From an uncultured Aliiroseovarius sp. (GTDB taxonomy: Bacteria; Pseudomonadota; Alphaproteobacteria; Rhodobacterales; Rhodobacteraceae): a stretch of DNA of 7,544 nucleotides. The notes under the pieces were generated by a model. The model did no database searches and was not told where the DNA came from. It saw only the letters and a program-made list of their open reading frames with translations. Position numbers and translations under genes: made by a program. Positions within the stretch are counted from its first letter, which is position 1. Each line of letters opens with the position of its first letter. Location: NCBI GenBank assembly GCA_938023895.1, contig CALJDH010000326.1:1-7544 (forward strand), read 5' to 3'. Positions 6,793-7,544 of this stretch are shown one piece after another.

Positions 6793-6852
6793 GTGCGCCG
6801 TGTCATCAAACTATCACAATGCTAGGGCGATTAATTCGGCCCCTGAAACGAA

Positions 6853-6876
6853 ACAACGCGCCCGGGGGCGCGTTGT
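6853..6876 (-). terminator. Terminator-like hairpin between cvpA and purF
   Basis: ACAACGCGCC (6853-6862) and GGCGCGTTGT (6867-6876) form a perfect 10-bp GC-rich stem with a 4-nt loop, beginning 7 nt after the cvpA stop codon. Read on the - strand, the stem is followed by the T-rich but interrupted tail TTCGTTTC. This looks like an intrinsic terminator or attenuator that separates cvpA from purF, or at least lowers read-through. The broken T run makes strong termination less sure. Confidence 0.65.
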
Positions 6877-6883
6877 GAATGGT

Positions 6884-7465
6884 TCAGTTTCCGGTTTCGG
6901 TGGTGGGCAATCCGCCCGAGCAGGCACCGACCAGCTCTTCGTACTTGCCGACGATCCAGCCGGGGGCGTCCTCGGGGATCTGTTCGTTGATGCGATCCTG
7001 CGTGCGGGCGAAGATCTTGGCGGTGCGGCTGTCATCCACCATCGGGATAGTGTCAGTGGTTACGATGCGGTCATAGACCACCAGCGCAATCGCCACCAAT
7101 ACAAGGCCACGCAGCACACCGAAGATGAAGCCAAGCGCTTGGTCCAGCCCGCCAAGCGCCGAGCGCTGTACGGCCGAGGAAAACAGCGGTGTGAAGATCG
7201 ACACGATAACAAGCGCCAGCGCAAAGACGCCCGCGAAGGCCGCAATCATCGACAATTCGCAACTGTCGGCGATGAAATCTTTCAGAACCGGGATTTCCTT
7301 GATCAGCGGCAGGGCGCGCGGGGCAAAGATATAGGCCAGAACGGCTGCCGCGATCCAACCCAGGATCGACATGCCTTCGCGCACGAAGCCGCGCGAATAT
7401 GCCAGAATTGCCGAGATAAGAATGACCGCTGCCACGATCCCGTCAATCAGCGTGAAACCTTCCAT
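6884..7465 (-). CDS. cvpA: CvpA family inner-membrane protein
   Basis: CvpA is a small inner-membrane protein named for its role in colicin V production in E. coli, and linked in enterobacteria to bile-salt tolerance; its molecular activity is unknown. The 193-residue product shows four hydrophobic segments at about 7-24, 31-48, 72-95 and 110-131, with the family signature GLDQALGFIFGVLRG (106-120). A polar C-terminal tail of about 60 residues follows. ATG 7465 (MEGFTLIDGIV) is chosen over GTG 7474 because it is an ATG and places the first membrane segment at the usual distance from the N terminus; the Shine-Dalgarno (GAAGTGA) is weak for both. It lies just upstream of purF, the same neighbour as in E. 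coli, but a terminator-like hairpin separates the two. A tandem 11-bp repeat lies immediately upstream. Confidence 0.93.
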   Translation of the reverse strand: MEGFTLIDGIVAAVILISAILAYSRGFVREGMSILGWIAAAVLAYIFAPRALPLIKEIPVLKDFIADSCELSMIAAFAGVFALALVIVSIFTPLFSSAVQRSALGGLDQALGFIFGVLRGLVLVAIALVVYDRIVTTDTIPMVDDSRTAKIFARTQDRINEQIPEDAPGWIVGKYEELVGACSGGLPTTETGN

Positions 7466-7483
7466 TATCGTCACTTCGGTTCG

Positions 7484-7505
7484 GATACTGTCCCGATACC
7501 GTCCC
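7484..7505. repeat. Tandem 11-bp direct repeat upstream of cvpA
   Basis: GATACTGTCCC (7484-7494) is directly followed by GATACCGTCCC (7495-7505), two head-to-tail copies matching at 10 of 11 positions. It sits 19-40 bp upstream of the cvpA start codon, in the short gap after the preceding gene. A spacing of about one helical turn would suit a regulator binding one DNA face, but chance duplication is also possible. Confidence 0.55.
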
Positions 7506-7516
7506 TGTTATTGGGC

Positions 7517-7544
7517 CTATCCGGCCCCGAATATGTCTCCGACG
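7517..7544 (-). CDS. radA: Possible C-terminal end of RadA (partial)
   Basis: Reading leftward from the right edge, one frame gives VGDIFGAG followed by a TAG stop (7519-7517). RadA, the RecA-like DNA repair helicase also called Sms, commonly precedes cvpA-purF in alphaproteobacteria, and a hydrophobic tail of this kind would suit it. Only eight residues are visible, a second frame stays open through the segment and a third stops at 7473-7475, so the call is mostly from gene order. The gap to cvpA is 51 bp. Confidence 0.35.

Noticed and set aside
6744..6809. N-terminal extension of purF to TTG 6809
   Set aside because: It would add an Arg-rich segment covering the leader hairpin and the ribosome binding site; ATG 6743 is better supported.
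1..7544. Mobile elements, CRISPR arrays, tRNA/rRNA genes, phage or toxin-antitoxin genes
   Set aside because: No transposase, terminal inverted repeats, spaced repeats, tRNA-like cloverleaf or small toxin gene pair was seen; gene spacing is tight and all genes are conserved chromosomal types.

Overview
The window looks like ordinary chromosomal DNA from an alphaproteobacterium, most likely of the Rhodobacteraceae (Roseobacter-type). The evidence is GC-rich codon use, an Fe-S type PurF starting near HPFDDDKL, a Der GTPase with an acidic inter-domain linker, and conserved housekeeping blocks: bamB-der, surE-pcm-nlpD and (radA?)-cvpA-purF. The genus assignment is an inference from familiarity with these proteins, not from a search. 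I see no mobile element, CRISPR array, tRNA, rRNA or phage gene.

Layout. Positions 1-47 hold the last codons of an upstream gene ending in a PQQ/beta-propeller blade-like tail (probably bamB). It is followed on the + strand by complete der (95-1555), a double-GTPase ribosome assembly factor. A 116-bp convergent gap (1556-1671) carries a near-perfect bidirectional terminator and a second GC-rich hairpin. Everything else is on the - strand. Reading in the direction of transcription, from the right edge: a possible 8-codon remnant of radA (7544-7517); cvpA (7465-6884), a four-helix membrane protein; an intrinsic-terminator-like hairpin and leader; purF (6743-5259), first committed enzyme of purine synthesis; an atypical YciK-like short-chain dehydrogenase (5220-4567); then surE (4435-3638), pcm (3641-2973, overlapping surE by ATGA) and an NlpD-like LysM/LytM lipoprotein (about 2793-1672).

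Functional logic. cvpA-purF-SDR forms a purine-synthesis-associated block. surE (nucleotidase), pcm (isoaspartyl protein repair) and nlpD (envelope/division factor) form the stress/stationary-phase block best known from enterobacteria next to rpoS; here no rpoS follows. bamB-der pairs an outer-membrane assembly factor with a ribosome GTPase, as in gammaproteobacteria.

All gene-free stretches are shorter than 150 bp. The most notable observations are an NlpD-like LytM domain lacking every expected zinc ligand, an SDR lacking the catalytic serine and the NNAG motif, a tandem 11-bp repeat ahead of cvpA, and a terminator-like hairpin between cvpA and purF. I found no convincing new multi-gene system.
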